Shown one piece after another: positions 33,197 to 45,799 of a DNA stretch of 64,000 nt (positions are counted from its first letter, which is position 1; each line of letters starts with the position of its first letter). Both the position numbers and the translations under genes were made by a program. Under the pieces are notes generated by a model. It worked only from the letters and a program-made list of their open reading frames with translations, had not been told where the DNA came from and did not search any database. This stretch comes from Euptelea pleiosperma (taxonomy: Eukaryota > Streptophyta > Magnoliopsida > Ranunculales > Eupteleaceae), in contig CM068541.1 in the NCBI GenBank assembly GCA_035048495.1, forward strand, positions 6,207,929 to 6,271,928, in the 5' to 3' direction.

Positions 33197-36100
33197 TTAA
33201 CTTTCGAAACTAAAACTAGAACTCGACCTTACGGTATACTCTGCAACAAGCTTTGCAAACGAAGAGGACTTGTCTTCTAATAATCTGGCTGGGGAGTCAT
33301 ATTCAACGATAAGGCCTGCTCAAAAAGAATTCCTTGCTTGAGAATAAAGAACCTCCCAGAGATAGAAAATAAGAAATAAAAAGTGATTATAATTAACCCA
33401 TTTGATTGTACTGACCATGATCAAGAAGTAGGACCATGTCACTATCGACGACGGACGTTATCCGATGTGCAATCGTGATGACTGTAGAGTCTGTGAACTG
33501 CTGCCTAAGCGTTTGCTGAATCAGATTATCAGTTGCTGTATCCACCGATGCAGTAGCTTCATCGAGAACCAAGACTCTGCTCTTCTTAAGTAGTACCCTC
33601 CCCAGACAGACAAGTTGCCTCTGACCCATACTCCAATTCTCTCCGTTTTCAGTAACTGCAACACTCAGATACGTTAAATGAAGTTGCTGCATCCAATACA
33701 GATTTTTCACTGGTGTATGGGTTTAAATGAAGTTCTTTTGCAGCTTAGATTTTTACTGAACATCAAGAAAAACAAACCTGAAGAATCAAGCTTCCCTTCC
33801 TTCTTCCTAACTTCGTCCCCAAGTTGGCACCTATCTAGAGCCTAAAACAACAGATAGGTGAGCTTCAGGCATAACCATGCACAGTCATCCAAGTTGATAT
33901 AGAATGTAAAAGTCATTAAACATGAATGAAGTATAAGAGAAAAAAATTCAGGGCAAGAACAGCATCCCCCTTGTCAATGAGGTAGACATGCTGGACAGTT
34001 GGGAGTTTGGTCTACCATTCTGCAGGTCCCACGTAAGAGATCTCCCAGCTGGAACATAACTCTGTTGGATGATTTTCCAATCTATCACAGATTCACAATT
34101 CTCTTGGGCAGTCAAATAGAATATGACAGATGGTCTAGAAGGAATGTCCAGTTATCGAATGTTTAAGATCATCCAATAAAGATAATCTTTTGGAGACTCC
34201 TAAGCGGGAAACCAATCAAAACTAGTCCTGGCCCCACTGCATGTGTGCCATGGGGGACAGCTACTTCCCCTCTTCCTAACTTGAGTATTTTATCTAGATG
34301 AATACAAACCCACCTCCCAAATCTGTTCATCTGTGTACTCTTCAAGCGGGTCCAGGTTGCTTCGTACAGTCCCCTCGAACATGGTTGGGTCCTGTGGAAT
34401 AATGCTTAATCTGGACCGCAAGTCATGCAGTCCAATTGTAGATATGTTCATACCATCTATTAGAATCTGACCGGCAGCAGGTTCGACAAGGCGGAAGAGT
34501 GTCTGAATGAGAGTTGATTTACCACTACCTGTTCTCCCAACAATGCCGGTCTTCATTCCACCAGAGAAAGTGCATGTGAGACCATGCAAGACAAGTGGCA
34601 TGTGTGGGGCATACCTGACCTACATTCACATTGAACATCATTTAACATAGAGATATTCCTTATGTACAGAAGACTGAGAAGAGTCATCTGTGCACCTAAG
34701 CACTACATTCACATTGGCTCATTTGTGTGGCCCCACACATAGCAAGAATGTGTTTGGCATAAGATTACCTGCAGATCATGAATATTAACTTCCCCATGTG
34801 ATGGCCAATCACGGTCTGGCCTATTTGTTTCCACCACAAGAGGAGGTTCACTCGGGATACATGTGTACTGAAGTATTCTCTCAACAGATATAATTTTGTT
34901 CTCAAGATTGCACAGATTCCATATGACCCATGCTTGTAGCATGTTCAAATTAAGTCCGTATGTCACCGCTAAGCCCGCAATGCCTTTAAAATAAAAGAAA
35001 AAGAGGATGAGATTCAAGTGCTTCCTGTGTGCGATCGATTATGGTGGCTCACAATGATGATTTCATGAAAGATATCAAATGGGACCCACTTACCAGGATC
35101 AATCACTCCCTGTGGCATGGAAATCAAGAAAATCAAAGAGAAGGCAAATGTGATGGATGACAACATATCCAAGCGAAAGCGTAGCCACTCCATTGCACCA
35201 GCAACATGAAATTTGGGCCGGGAGTAACCATCCATCAGCTTCAGGTTCGTGTCCATGAATTTTGATTCCAGATCAAAGCTCCTGATAGTTGTTGATCCTG
35301 AGATAGATTCAGCGAAATGTTGTATGATCGGAGCCTTGCATACTCCCACTAGTCGTGCTAGTTCTCGTGCTGTTGGATTGTAGTATTGCTGGAAAACAAG
35401 AATTGTAAGAAATCTCGAGGCTTGGAACTGAAGAACATATATGTGTGTGTGATAGGAATTTTTCATAACTATGCAGATACCAAATGGGAATATAAACAAA
35501 CAATGAGAAAAATTGGATTAGATGGTCTTCTCTGGTTCAATTTGCTCAAAAGATTGTGATAAGTGGAGCTAGAGATTTCCGGAAAAAGTTAATTAGGATA
35601 TTAGGTGTTATTTGTGGGGTTCACTAACAGTGGAAGTGGTTTTAATGGGAAATTCAATAACTGAAGCAGTGGAAAAGGGACTTGTGCTCATGTGAATTCA
35701 GGATTAAATGGACAGATCTGCTCTGGTTGACTCATATTAACTCGGCCTATGCAGAGTATGGCTCAAATAATGCCTTGTATCATCCAATACAGTACCGTGC
35801 AAATGGGTCTCATCTCGTACTTGAAGCGTGCCCTGTAGAAGATTGAGATTTATTGACTAACTTGAGTGATTACACTGGCATACTATATAGAGCAATACAA
35901 GAGTGTAACAAAGGAAAGAAATCATAATCAAAATCTTATCTAATCTTAATCAAATCAAATCTAATCTTAATTGATACTTATCAATCTTGGTAAAGATACA
36001 GTGCATCTCATGCACCTTACTATACTCTAACATCCTTCCGCAATCGCATGTCTCTTTGAAAAAGAAACATGTGATTGGTTATAAAATACGCCATTAATCT

Positions 36101-39100
36101 TCTTCGCATGATGAATTTCCGAAATATAAATTCGTGTGCTTGATGGTAGTCATCGCCTGTCTGTGAAGTTCATCACTGTCACATCTTGCTCATTTTGGAC
36201 TCTGTCGGAGCCGGTGGACCACTAGATCAGGTAAGTCATGATCTCTTCCCATAAGCTTTTGAAGACGGAGTGTACGGTTAAAAACATCATTAGAGATTTT
36301 TTTTTTGATGGGTTGGCAGTTTTATGATCTATGATTGATGGTTGGATATCAGAAAAGCAATTGATAAATGTAGGCTGCAGAAGGTGATGGTAGTTGGAGA
36401 TTAAGGATGGACTGGTAGTGATGCATATGTGGTCAAGCCCGACGGGTAACGATGATGCCGCCCGTTGGAAAAATAGTGAGCCAAGTGAGAAGATCACTGG
36501 AACACAAGTCGTTGGATGACCTACTCAGATACCATGTAGAAATTTTGATATTATTGAAAAAAATTGAGTGATTACATTGGCATACTCAATGCTCTTATAT
36601 AGAGCTATACAAGAGTGTAACAAAGGAAAGAAATCATAATCAAAATCTTATCTCATCTTAATCAAATCAAATCTAATCTTAATTGAGACTAATCAATCTT
36701 GGTAAAGATACGGTGCATCTCATGCACCTTACTATACTCTAACATGCCCGACACTACTGGGACAATATGGCTGGGTTTGATTTGATATTTTAATCCTTGA
36801 GAATTAGAGAAGGCTATGAGCATTACCTGATACCAGATGCAGGTTGCAATCACGGGGATAAAAATGACGAAAACCTGCCATGCAACCTGAGACATTACTG
36901 CAATAATTCCAAGGAGTTGTATGATTGAGAAAGCAAATGACCCTATTTGATATGGAATGTTCAAATCCACTGCACTTTGATCTGTAGAAGCCTGCCACAG
37001 AAAGATAGCTTACTTAAACTGTAGACCGATATTAGCTTTCAACTACATCAAACAGGACTCGATTTGAATTGAAAATAGATAAAATGTGTATGTTCACTTA
37101 CTCTATTTAATATCCGTCCACTTGGGGTGGAATCAAAGAATGAAATGGGGGCACGGAAAATGCAAAAATGCATTTTGTTGAAGAGTAGCGTGGCTGTCTT
37201 GTAGCCAGCTGTTACCAGAAGCATGGCTCTCACAAGGATACAAATGGAGCTTCCGATGGCTAAAGCAACATAGACAAATATAAGAGTAGAGCCTTCAACC
37301 GGAGGTTTCGCATCCTTCGACACAGGAGCGGCCCAAGCCATCCAGTAATTGCTCCCAATCTGAAGAACCTGAAAGAGAATCTGTGCTAGCAATATAAATG
37401 GTACAAGAGCTCCTCTGTATGCCGTGGTAATATATTTCCAATACACCCAAAAGCCAACTTTGCCTTTCTCTCTCTCTTCTTCTTGAACAAGCTGTCCTTT
37501 TGGCTCAACTATTTCACCTGTTTTACCATTTTGCCCTTCTCCCTTATCTTCTACTTTATGCACAGCCATATCACCATCCTCAGTATTTCTTAAATTTTCA
37601 GAAGCTGGTCCTGTCTCTATGGAATCAAGGGCCAACAAAGCTTTCTTATGTGCACCCACCAGTTCCATAAAATCTGTTCCTGAACGGAGAATCTCATCAT
37701 ACTTGCCTGCTTGTGTAATCCTTCCATCTTTCATAACCTGTCAAAAAAGAGAAGGCAAATGTTCATAATCGAATCGGGTTCATAGAATCAAAGATGAGGA
37801 AAATAAAAGACTAAAAATCCTCACCAGGATAAGGTCGGCCGAAGGTAAGAACTCTACTTGATGGGTAACATAAATCACTGTTTTTGAACCCAAAAGCCCA
37901 AGTAGACACTCCTGCCATGCAAAGGTTTGTTAGTCGTATTTAGGCTAACAGATTGCTATAGTCTATTACCAGGATACCCCGTGATTCAAACCATACAGAT
38001 TTTTATACATAAATAAGAACTCGATATCATGTCTGTGTATATATGTGTTTGTAGCAAGAGTTTTTGAAATAGCGATTTAAGCCAAAATAGCCAGTTTCTA
38101 AACAACGAAATAGTGATAAATCAATGCATATATGCATTACTCAAAAACAAATTCACCAAATAATTAGGAATTAGAGGTGAAAGAAGAGTTACCTTAAAGA
38201 GATGGGTTCCCGTGTGAGCATCTACAGCACTAAAAGGATCATCAAACAGATAAATGTCAGCATCTTGGTATAAAGCACGGGCAATCTGTATTCTTTGCTT
38301 CTGTCCGCCGCTCAAGTTGATTCCCCTCTCTCCTATAACCGTCTGATCCCCAAAGGATAGAATTTCAAGATCCTTCTTCAATGCACATGCTTCAAGGACC
38401 CTCTCATATCTCTCTCTGTCCATCACCTTACTAAACAATATATTCTCTTCAATCGTACCACTCTGTATCCAAGGTGATTGAGCAACATAAGCCTTTGTTC
38501 CACTCAACTTAATGGTGCCAGATACCTTGGGCACTTCCCCTAAGATGCATGAAAGCAAGCTTGACTTTCCCGATCCAACAGTACCACAAACAGCCACTCT
38601 CATGCCATGGCACACTTGGAAATTCAGATCTTTTAATGTAGGATTAGGGGAAGAGATATCCCAAGAGAAATTCCCATTGCTTATCTCGATTGTGATTTTG
38701 GAAGTACCTCTAGGAAGTTTCTCAATTATATCGGACTGCAGTTCATTGAGACGGAGGAACGAGGCAATCCGATCAAGGGAAACCTTTGTCTGAGCAGCCA
38801 TTGAGATTGTGTCGGGGAGATTATAAATGGGCCCTTGCAATGTCTTGAATGTTGCAAGTGAAGATAGAATCTTTCCTGACTCTAGTGGGATCCCCATTAG
38901 CATGCAGGCCCCAAACGCGACCACAGACACAAATGTGGGGGACAACCAGAAGACGAAAGTGGTCATGGCAGATGTGTACACATACGTCCTCAACCATCCT
39001 GCTTCATTCTTTCTGAGCTCAATTATTTTAGACAAGAACTTCATCTCCCATCCCTGAAGCTTGAGAATTCTCATGTTCCTTAGAATCTCTGCTGTTGCCT

Positions 39101-40568
39101 TCATCCTTGTATCTTTGGACTCCATCAATTTCCCCTGATACTTCTCCTGCAATTTTCCCAAGGGAACATTTGCCAACATCACAATTACCGTGGCCACAAA
39201 AGCTACAATCGAAGCGAGCCCAAGATTCCTGTACAAGATCAACAAGGCCAGAATGACTTGAACAGGGACCATCCATAGATCATGAATGTACCAACTGAAT
39301 TCGCCAATCCTCTCGGCATCAACAGTCATGAAATTGATGATCTCCCCACTAGTGTGACTCTGCCTTGATTGACTAGAAAGGGAAAGACCCTTCTTGTATA
39401 CCATCACTACCAGGACTGCACGGAACCTAATCCCTACCTGTTGCAACCTAAAAAACAAATGCCTCTGCGAGAAGCACTCGATGAGCTTTGCAACAAAGAA
39501 CACGGACACCAAAACATACCCTTCGTTATTGAACTCTCGACGACCATTGAGGTATTGAACAAAGGTATCGATAAGGTATGGACCAACATAAGAAGCAAAT
39601 GTGTATAGAAGTGTGAAGAATGCTGTCAATAGGATTTCTCTCCACACCGAGAAGAGCAATGCCTTGACCAGTTTGATAGTACTTACTTCACCGCTATTAT
39701 TACTATCAGAATCAAGCTTATTTTTAAAAACTGGGAAGACTCCATAAACACTATCACTGCCATCTAGCTGAGGAACATCCTCAAGGTCTAATGTTTTCTT
39801 ATTACCAACAGCAAGCAAAGTTCCCATCCAAGAGAAAGTAAGGATACTGAGAAAACTGGCATTTGAGAAAGGACTTACAAGTTCATCCCCATTACTCTTC
39901 CTTGACACATCAACACTACTACTACCATTCAAAAGAGGCTCTTGAAGAAGGGTCTCTTCTCCCACCTTCTTGCCCAACAACCCGGCATAAAAGAAGAACA
40001 GAGCAGCAAAAAAGGACACAACATCTGAAACCCAGAATTGGGTTGGTAAGAATTGATGCTTTTGATACGAAACGAGGTCCATAGCAAGACAAGAACCAGA
40101 CATAAGGAGAAAATACCCCCACCAAATCCTTAGCAAGATGGGGAACTTCAATTCACTCGAACTAGAGAATTGGGCATGCAAGTAAGCAGAGATTGCAACC
40201 CAAGCAAGTGTTCTGAGCACTAAATCCAACAGGGTCACAAGGTTTTCATCAGACCAACCATTTCTATACCAATAAAAGCAGTTTAAAGCGCATAGGAGAA
40301 GATTAAACAGTGACAGGCCCAAACAAGAAATGAGGGTTGGTTTATAAAACAAAAACCTACTTCGTTTTGAGTTTTCAAGACTAGTAATCTTGAGTCTCAT
40401 ACAAGCCCAATACATAAATAGAACAAGTAACATAAGAAGGTGTGAAGAAGCAGAAAACCCATGTAGGAAAATGGGTGTTAGGAGTAAATCAGTACCTGAG
40501 TACATTAGAGTGGAAGAGTGTGAGAAGAACATCAACAAACCATGCTTTGCATCATCAAAAACACCCAT
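33197..40568 (-). CDS. ABCC3-like: ABC transporter C family member (ABCC3/MRP3-like), copy C, intact, 1500 aa
   Basis: Ten exons on the minus strand: 38193-40568, 37825-37911, 37102-37737, 36827-36991, 35094-35388, 34769-34983, 34314-34619, 33778-33841, 33416-33655 and 33197-33315. They sum to 4503 bases, with consistent phases and GT..AG introns. The start ATG (40566-40568, [10 protein letters not shown]) matches the ancestral start of copies A and B. Layout: TMD0 with five hydrophobic helices (about 20-210), TMD1, NBD1 with Walker A at 662-670, Q-loop Q697, LSGGQ at 752-756 and Walker B DD at 776-777; a charged linker (about 840-900); TMD2; NBD2 with Walker A at 1286-1294, SMGQ at 1390-1393, Walker B DE at 1413-1414 and H-loop H1445. 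The weak non-canonical NBD1 (Walker B ends in Asp) is normal for ABCC. Relatives use ATP to load glutathione conjugates and chlorophyll catabolites into the vacuole. The exact substrate is unknown. A 911-base TRIM sits in intron 4. The C-terminus has two extra codons compared with copy B. Confidence 0.93.
35834..36032 (-). repeat. 3' LTR of the TRIM
   Basis: Terminal repeat beginning TGTAGAAG and ending CTAACA on the plus strand. It is the 3' copy relative to the element's own minus-strand orientation, since the polypurine tract borders it. Confidence 0.88.
36535..36744 (-). repeat. 5' LTR of the TRIM
   Basis: Terminal repeat beginning TGTAGAAA and ending CTAACA on the plus strand. It borders the primer-binding site, so it is the 5' LTR. 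It is 11 bases longer than the other LTR. Confidence 0.88.
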
Positions 40569-40637
40569 ATTTGCAGTTTTCTCAACTTTTGCTAGATGGG
40601 TATGTTGGTTTTGAATCAACAAGAAACGATTTTTTCC

Positions 40638-40645
40638 ATATATAA
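40638..40645 (-). promoter_or_regulatory. Probable TATA box of ABCC copy C
   Basis: A TATATA motif lies about 70 bases upstream of the copy C start codon and is conserved at the same place before copies A and B. A GA/CT tract (40855-40878) lies further upstream, reading as a pyrimidine patch on the coding strand. The position fits a plant core promoter with a short 5' leader. No transcript evidence is available here. Confidence 0.5.
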
Positions 40646-40951
40646 GAGAAAAAGTTGCGGTGTTGGTAGTGTAGTGCAAGTGATTGTAGTCCATACAGAG
40701 AGGGAGAGAAAGTCAAAGGCGGCTTCGTCGGCCGTAGGATAACGTGGTGAGCAAGACTGGTTGGACGGAGGGAGCGAAGGCAAAGCAGTAAAAGAGACAA
40801 AAAGGTGACGCCTTTCCAAGAACTTCCCAAGGAAACTGTGGGGGAGACAGTCTCAGAGAGAGAGAGAGAGAGAGAGAGGAGCACAATCAACTTAGTGGGA
40901 AATCTAAGGTGTTTGTACAAGTCTACTACAACGACTTTGCCGGTTTTGGTG

Positions 40952-41342
40952 GAGTAGTAACCTTCACTCACAGAAGTCGATCACAACCCATGATACGAGC
41001 CACGTGGCACATTATTAGAGGGGCTGACCGTATGGATGTTTGATCAGTCCCTCAGTGGACCTTCAAACCAAAAATCAGCCTGATAAGTCATTTACAACCT
41101 TTGGATCTTTACACCCAAATAACGCTCAATAAAGCTCAAATTCCTACTGTTAAAATCAATCCATGAAATAACTTCAATCCAACGCTTAGAAATCACTGAT
41201 AAGGTTTTTTTTGGTTTATAGGTCCACCTAGTGATGGGCCAAACATCCATACAGTGAGCATGGACTAATAGTGTGCCATGTGGCTCGTATGGTCGGCTGT
41301 GATCGGCTTTGCTTAAAGCATGGTGTGAGGGAAGGTTTACTA
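40952..41342. mobile_element. MULE-like fold-back element upstream of ABCC copy C
   Basis: Same element at the same site as 6126-6517, flanked by GTTTTGGTG / GTTTTGGGT. The left arm has an intact G-box (near 41001). The right arm has drifted (CATGTGG). It lies about 400-800 bases upstream of the only intact ABCC gene, so it may be part of its promoter region. Confidence 0.75.
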
Positions 41343-41678
41343 GTTTTGGGTGTTCCAAGTTCCGACCCTAGTTAGTAATTCTGCCTACTATACTATACGC
41401 GTATTATACTTGAATAATAAGTTTTTTTGAAAAAACTTTTTAAACAACCCTACACATTGAATTATTCGCCGTTTTTTCTTTAAAACCGATTAAAACACGT
41501 ATTTCTAGTGATCAATGACCCGACTTTCTTTTATGTGGGAGATCTCCAATCTCGATTGAAAATCAGCTTGATTGATGATTTTTAGTCATTGGATCTTTGT
41601 ACCCACCCCAAAATAATGATCCAATCTCATGGTTGAAAATTAACCGGTGAAAATGACTAAAATCTGATGGATATAAAG

Positions 41679-42070
41679 CATGGTTTTAAAAATGGCCGTT
41701 TAAATGGTAACGCCCCAAGCTCGTTTCCGTTAAAACCGTTTAAACACATTTTATCGGTTTTGAAAAAAACGGCCATTTTTTTGTTTTAATGGCCGTTAAA
41801 ATCGTTTAAACAGTTGTTTACTTTTGAAAAATTTTGTAAAAAAAAATGGTCGTTAAAATCCGTTTAATTTCCGTTAAATCCGATAAATTCTGTTTTTTTT
41901 TTAAATTTTCAAATTTCAAAATTTGAATTTCAGCGCCATTTTTTCTATTTTTTTCCGTTAAATTCCATTTTTCCCATTTTTTTCCATTTTTGCCCCTGAC
42001 CGTTTATATCCATTTAAACAGTAACATCCCCAATCCGTTTAACCGTTAAAACGGCCTCCTTTAAACCTTG
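41679..42070. mobile_element. hAT-like MITE (CAAGGTTTAAA family), C spacer
   Basis: A 392-base element with perfect 8-base duplication ATATAAAG (41671-41678 and 42071-42078). The A spacer has the empty site (GGATATAAAGCACTAATC near 8291). Its internal repeats use GTTTAAACGG rather than GTTATAACGG, marking a subfamily. Confidence 0.93.
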
Positions 42071-42225
42071 ATATAAAGCACTAATCATACTAATGTTTAG
42101 TTTATATACACACGAATTTTGTTGCCGGACTCATTTTATTAAATGGTATTATACATGTATTATTCTGGAACTGTTTTTTTCTCATCTCCCGTTTATTTGA
42201 CCTTTATTTTACTGTAATTCAAAAA

Positions 42226-42935
42226 GGGTGGCGTTAATTGCATACACCTTTTTTTGAGTTACACCCACCCCTACTCTCCTCTTGGTGTGTGCAAATAAGT
42301 TACAAAAAAAAATAAAAACAAAAACAAAAAAAACTCCACCACCGAGAGGAGTCATCCTCCTCTTCTCCCAGCGGCCTCCCCTTCCTCTTCTCCCGGTGGC
42401 GTCCCCTTCCTCCTCTTCTTCTTCTACTCCGAGTGGCTTCTTCTTCCTCTTCCTCTTCCTCTTCTTCTTCTACTCCGAGTGGCTTCTTCTTCCTCTTCCT
42501 CCTCCTCTTATTCTTCTCCAACCGGCCTCCTCTTCTTCTCTGAGAGGGAGGGAGGGAGAGAGAGAGAGAGAGGAAGAAGAAGAAGAAGAGGAGGAGGAGA
42601 AGGAAGATGAGGGAGGGAGAGATCTCTTTCTCCCCCTCTCCATAAAAAATAAAAATAAAAAATTCGCTCCGTATCGATAACGCAGGGTGGACATGGCTTT
42701 GGCCATATCAGCAGCGATACGAAACGAAATTTTTTTTTTTTTTATGGAGAAAGAGATAGGGAAAGGGAGATGGAGGGAGGAATGGAGAGACACACACACA
42801 CACAGAGAAAGAAGATGAGGGAAGGAGAGATCTCTTTCTCACCCTCTCCGTAAAAAAAATCCACTCCGTATCGGTAACACAGGGTGGACATGGCTTTGAC
42901 TATATCGGTAGCCCGCTATGCAATTAACACTACCC
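42226..42935. mobile_element. hAT-like element with purine/pyrimidine-rich interior
   Basis: A 710-base element with ends GGGTGGCGTTAATTGCA / TGCAATTAACACTACCC and perfect 8-base duplication TTCAAAAA (42218-42225 and 42936-42943). The interior has TTC/CTC and GAA/GAG microsatellites and the GGACATGGCTTTGG motif. The Glu/Arg- or Ser/Leu-rich open frames are low-complexity artefacts. Confidence 0.88.
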
Positions 42936-43115
42936 TTCAAAAAAATTTAGACGGATTATATTCGTACTATTCACGTCCCAAACTTTTTCCGTGCCACCAA
43001 GAATAGCTAACTAGGGTCCCAACTCCCACCTAGGAGAAAATGAAATTCATTTGATATTTCTAACCGTCAGATCTAAATGCAGCTTATCTGTTAGAGAAGT
43101 ATACAAGGTATGGCC

Positions 43116-43559
43116 AAAGTCATGTCAGTAGCGGGCAACCGATATGGCCAAAGCCATGTCCACCCTGCGTTATCGATACGGAGCAAAATTTTTTTTTTTA
43201 CGGAGAGAGAGATAGGGAGAGGAAGATGGAGGGAGGAAGGGAGAGAGAGAGAGAGAGACACACACACACACACACACACAGAATAGGAGGAGGAAGAGGA
43301 AGCTGCCCGAAGAAGAAGAAGAAGAGAAAGAGGAGGCTGCCCAAAAAATAAGAGGAGGAGGCCTGTCGCCCACCACTAGGTAAGAGAGAGAGGGAGGAAG
43401 GGAGTGGTGGTGGTGGTGTAGTGGTGGTGAAGAAGAAGAGGACGGAGGTGGAGAGTTCCTCTTCGTTCATTTTTTCTTCTTTTTTTTCTTCACAACTTTG
43501 GGTACGTGCAGATAAGTTGTGGGTGTTACTACAAAAAAAGTGTGCAATTAACACTACCC
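43116..43559. mobile_element. Truncated copy of the purine/pyrimidine-rich hAT-like element
   Basis: The right end (TGCAATTAACACTACCC) and the CAAAGCCATGTCCACCC core are present, but the left end is missing. It is followed by a second copy of the flank that also follows 42935, so a ~620-base tandem duplication produced it. Confidence 0.72.
43240..43280 (+). repeat. (GA)n(CA)n compound microsatellite
   Basis: A GA run passes directly into an uninterrupted CA run of about 11 units. Confidence 0.93.
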
Positions 43560-44321
43560 TTCAAAAAAATTTAAACGGATTATATTCATACTATTCCCGT
43601 CCCAAACTTTTTTCGTGCCACGAAGAATAGCTAACTAGGGTCCCAACTCCCACCTAAGAGAAAATGAAATTCATTTGATATTTCTAACCGTCATATCTAA
43701 ATGCAGCTTATCTCTTAGAGAAGTATACAAGGTATGATTGGTCATGATTGGCTTTCGGCATAGTGTATTTTTATAAGTGGGACCTATCGAAAACCGTATT
43801 GGATGATTGTAACCATTGGATTTGTATCTTTTTGGATGGTCAAAGAAAAATGATAAACAGTCCACAAAGTGTGTAAGAAGAATGAGTTACTAGCCCTCTG
43901 ATTTGATTATGGCATTAAAATAGACAAACCCAGCTTTTGGACACAAGCTGTTGGACGCGTGTCCACTGTACGGTTGCAAGTCACAACGGCACGAGCCACT
44001 CCAAACTCGTCTTCTCCTCTGGTTAACTGGTAAGTTTAAAAAAGGGTGGCGTTAATTGCACACACCTTTTTTGTAGTAACACCCACAACTTATCTGCACA
44101 TACCCAAAGTTGTGAAAAAAAAAAAAACCGAACAAAGAGGAACTCTCCACCACTGTCATCTTCTTCTTCACCACCACTACACCACCACCACCACTCTCTG
44201 TCTCTCTTACCTGGTGGTGGGCGGTAGGCCTCCTCCTCTTCTTCTCTGGGCAGCCTCCTCTTCCTCTTCTTCTTTTTCTTCGGGCGGCTTCCTCTTCCTC
44301 TCCCTCTCCCTCCTTCTATTC

Positions 44322-44348
<27 letters not shown>
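44322..44348 (+). repeat. (TG)n microsatellite
   Basis: About 13 uninterrupted TG units inside the expanded hAT-like element. Confidence 0.95.
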
Positions 44349-44352
<4 letters not shown>

Positions 44353-44794
44353 TCCTTCCTCCATCTTCCTCTCCTTATCTCTCTCTCCGTAAAAAAAAAA
44401 AAAAAATTTCGCTCTGTATCGGTAATGCAGGGTGGACATGGCTTTGGCCATATCGATAGCCCACTTTTTTTTTTTTTTTTTTACGGAGAGGGGGAGAAAA
44501 AAATCTCTCCCTCCCTCATCTTCCTTCTCCTTCTTCTCTCTCTCTCTCTCTCTCTCTGTGTCTCTTTCCCTTCCTCCCTCCATCTCCCTTTCCCTATCTC
44601 TCTCTCCATTAAAAAAAAAAAAAAATTCGCTCCGTATCGGTAGCCCGCTGTGGACATGGCTTTGGCTACATCGGTAGCCCGCTGCTGCCAAAACCATGTC
44701 CACCCTCCATTACCGATACGGAGCGAATTTTTTTTTTTTTTTTTTTTACAGAGAGGGTGAGAAAGAGATCTCTCCCTCCCTCATCTTCCTTCTC

Positions 44795-44796
<2 letters not shown>

Positions 44797-44846
<50 letters not shown>
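44797..44846 (+). repeat. (CT)n microsatellite
   Basis: About 25 uninterrupted CT units inside the expanded hAT-like element. It is likely to be variable in length. Confidence 0.95.
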
Positions 44847-44849
<3 letters not shown>

Positions 44850-45082
44850 GAGAAGAAGAGGAAGCCAGTTGGAGAAGAAGAAGGGGAGGCTGCCGGGAGA
44901 AGAGGAGGAGGAGGTGGTGGAGTTTTTTGTTTTTGTGTTTTATTTTTGGTTTTTGGTTTTATTTTTTTTTGTAACTTATTTGCACACACCAAGGGGTGGG
45001 TGTTACTACAAAAAAGGCGTGTGCAATTAAAAAGGAAAAAGCTAAAGAGGGAAGTTTAAAAAAAAAAAAAACAAACCAGCTG

Positions 45083-45430
45083 GCGTTATGATCAGAACAC
45101 ACTATACTAACCACGTGGCATACTCTTAGTGGACACTGACCGTATGGATGTTTGGCCAATCATTAGGTGGACCTACAACCTAAAATAAACCTGATCATTA
45201 GTTTCTAAGCGTTGGATAGAAATTATTTTCCTGGGTTGATTTTCACCGTTGGAATTTGAGCGTTATTTGGATGCAAAGATCCAAAGGTTGTAAATCACTA
45301 ATCACGCTGATTTTTGGTTTGCAGGTCCACCGAGGGACTGGCCAAACATCCATACGGTAAGCTTCCACTTAGAGTGTGCCACGTGGCTCAGCTTGTGCGT
45401 TGTGACCGGCTTATTGTAGAAGTTTTACTA
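45083..45430. mobile_element. MULE-like fold-back element, C spacer
   Basis: Palindromic core with TGGATGTTTGGCC and its complement, G-boxes near 45112 and 45379, right end AGAAGTTTTACTA. The left terminus is degraded next to a poly-A-rich junction, so the start is approximate. Confidence 0.65.
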
Positions 45431-45799
45431 GTAAGCTGTAAATCTCTTCCCTTTATCACCGGTGTCATCACAGGTGTCCCGCCAAACGAAAATCTCTCCA
45501 GTCTATACCTCTTCTCCTCACCAAAAATCAGCCATTGATTCATCTTCTACGTGGGTCGGCCGAAATGGTTGTCAAAAATAGTTGTCCCTCGATCCTGAGT
45601 CCCTGAACCCCAGAAATTCTACTTTTTTTTTTCTATTTTTTTTTTTTTAAACTTACCTCCGCAGGTACAACGGATAAATATCCGGAGAAGACGAGGAGAA
45701 ATCTTCTCAAGAGCTTCCCCATGAGCTTTTCTTTGTTACCCACGAGTTGGCGGGATAAATATTTTTGCTTAGCGGGATTCTTAAACAGGGAAGGGTCCT

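Larger units (their letters stand above)
35834..36744 (-). mobile_element. TRIM (miniature LTR retrotransposon) in intron 4 of ABCC copy C
   Basis: Two direct terminal repeats (35834-36032 and 36535-36744, about 200 bases, TG..CA ends) flank a 502-base interior. The insertion is bounded by the 5-base target duplication TGCCC (35829-35833 and 36745-36749). Read on the minus strand, the 5' repeat is followed immediately by TGGTATCTGAG (36524-36534), a primer-binding site matching initiator-Met tRNA. A polypurine run GGAAGGA (36033-36039) precedes the 3' repeat. The interior has no gag, protease or reverse transcriptase motif. It is absent from the same intron of copies A and B, so it inserted after the duplication. 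It lies in the same orientation as the host gene. The repeats differ by several substitutions and a small indel. Confidence 0.92.
44044..45030. mobile_element. Expanded purine/pyrimidine-rich hAT-like element
   Basis: The left end GGGTGGCGTTAATTGCA and right end GTGTGCAATTAA enclose four copies, in both orientations, of the GGACATGGCTTTGGCC motif separated by poly-A/T runs, a (TG) run and long (CT) runs. It looks like several rounds of nested or unequal exchange inside one element. TTAAAAAA on the left recurs near 45056. The right border is approximate. Confidence 0.7.

Noticed and set aside
36222..36497. 91-codon frame in the TRIM interior
   Set aside because: No gag, protease, integrase or reverse transcriptase motif. 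TRIM interiors are non-coding.
42282..45059. Many long overlapping frames (up to 226 codons)
   Set aside because: Microsatellite-derived low-complexity sequence inside transposons, not genes.
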